NCBI GenBank assembly: GCA_023262195.1
Contig: JALRDM010000272.1
Location: 1-6,160 of the forward strand
Source of the DNA: Salibacteraceae bacterium
GTDB taxonomy: Bacteria; Bacteroidota; Bacteroidia; Flavobacteriales_G; Salibacteraceae
Direction of reading: 5' to 3'
DNA: 6,160 nt
A program made the position numbers and the translations under genes. Positions 6,111 through 6,160 of the stretch are shown one piece after another (positions within the stretch are counted from its first letter, which is position 1; the number at the start of each line of letters is the position of its first letter). The notes under the pieces were generated by a model. It did not search any database. It was not told where the DNA came from and saw only the letters and a program-made list of their open reading frames with translations.

Positions 6111-6160
6111 CAGCTTTTACCACGCATGATGCCATTTTCTGATTGCGAAACAAACCCTAG
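6110..6160 (-). CDS. Possible C-terminal end of an upstream gene, partial
   Basis: On the minus strand one frame is open from the right edge (base 6160) to TGA at 6112-6110 and would encode LGFVSQSENGIMRGKS as its last 16 residues. The A of its stop codon is the A of the ATG of the ABC ATPase gene (TGATG), the arrangement typical of translationally coupled genes in one operon. Sixteen codons are too few to identify a product or to prove coding. A second minus-strand frame is also open here, so the call rests mainly on the stop/start overlap. If real, this gene could encode the transport partner or an unrelated operon member. Confidence 0.35.
   Translation of the reverse strand, partial: LGFVSQSENGIMRGKS

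Overview
The window reads as ordinary chromosomal DNA of a Bacteroidota bacterium, probably from the Flavobacteriales side. The evidence is an outer-membrane PorT protein of the type IX secretion system (T9SS), a large secreted protein ending in a type B T9SS sorting domain (the 'gliding motility-associated C-terminal domain'), and start codons with no visible Shine-Dalgarno sequence, which is usual in this phylum. No RNA gene, CRISPR array, insertion sequence, phage gene or origin was seen. Gene density is very high: the longest non-coding gap is 80 bases.

Layout from left to right. (1) Bases 1-425, plus: the C-terminal part of a SpoU/TrmH-type RNA methyltransferase, cut by the window edge. 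(2) Bases 409-1125, minus: porT, overlapping the methyltransferase tail to tail. (3) An 80-base divergent promoter region. (4) Bases 1206-2330 and 2366-2863, plus: purK and purE, a two-gene purine unit whose products act in sequence, converting AIR to N5-CAIR and then to CAIR. (5) Bases 2900-5509, plus: an 869-residue secreted multidomain protein. It has a signal peptide, a choice-of-anchor L domain, a Calx-beta-like domain, five cysteine-paired Ig/PKD-like repeats and a type B sorting domain. (6) Bases 5496-6110, minus: a small ABC-type ATPase overlapping the secreted protein tail to tail. (7) Bases 6110-6160, minus: what may be the last 16 codons of an upstream gene coupled to the ATPase by a TGATG overlap.

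Two themes run through the window. One is de novo purine synthesis (purKE). The other is T9SS: porT makes a part of the export machinery, and the 869-residue protein is a predicted substrate of that machinery. The link between them is inferred from family knowledge; the two genes are on opposite strands and are not one operon. I found no convincing new multi-gene system. The points most worth a second look are the 160-residue higher-order period in the repeats of the secreted protein, the missing canonical switch histidine and Q-loop glutamine in the ABC ATPase, and the fact that both convergent gene pairs overlap at their 3' ends.
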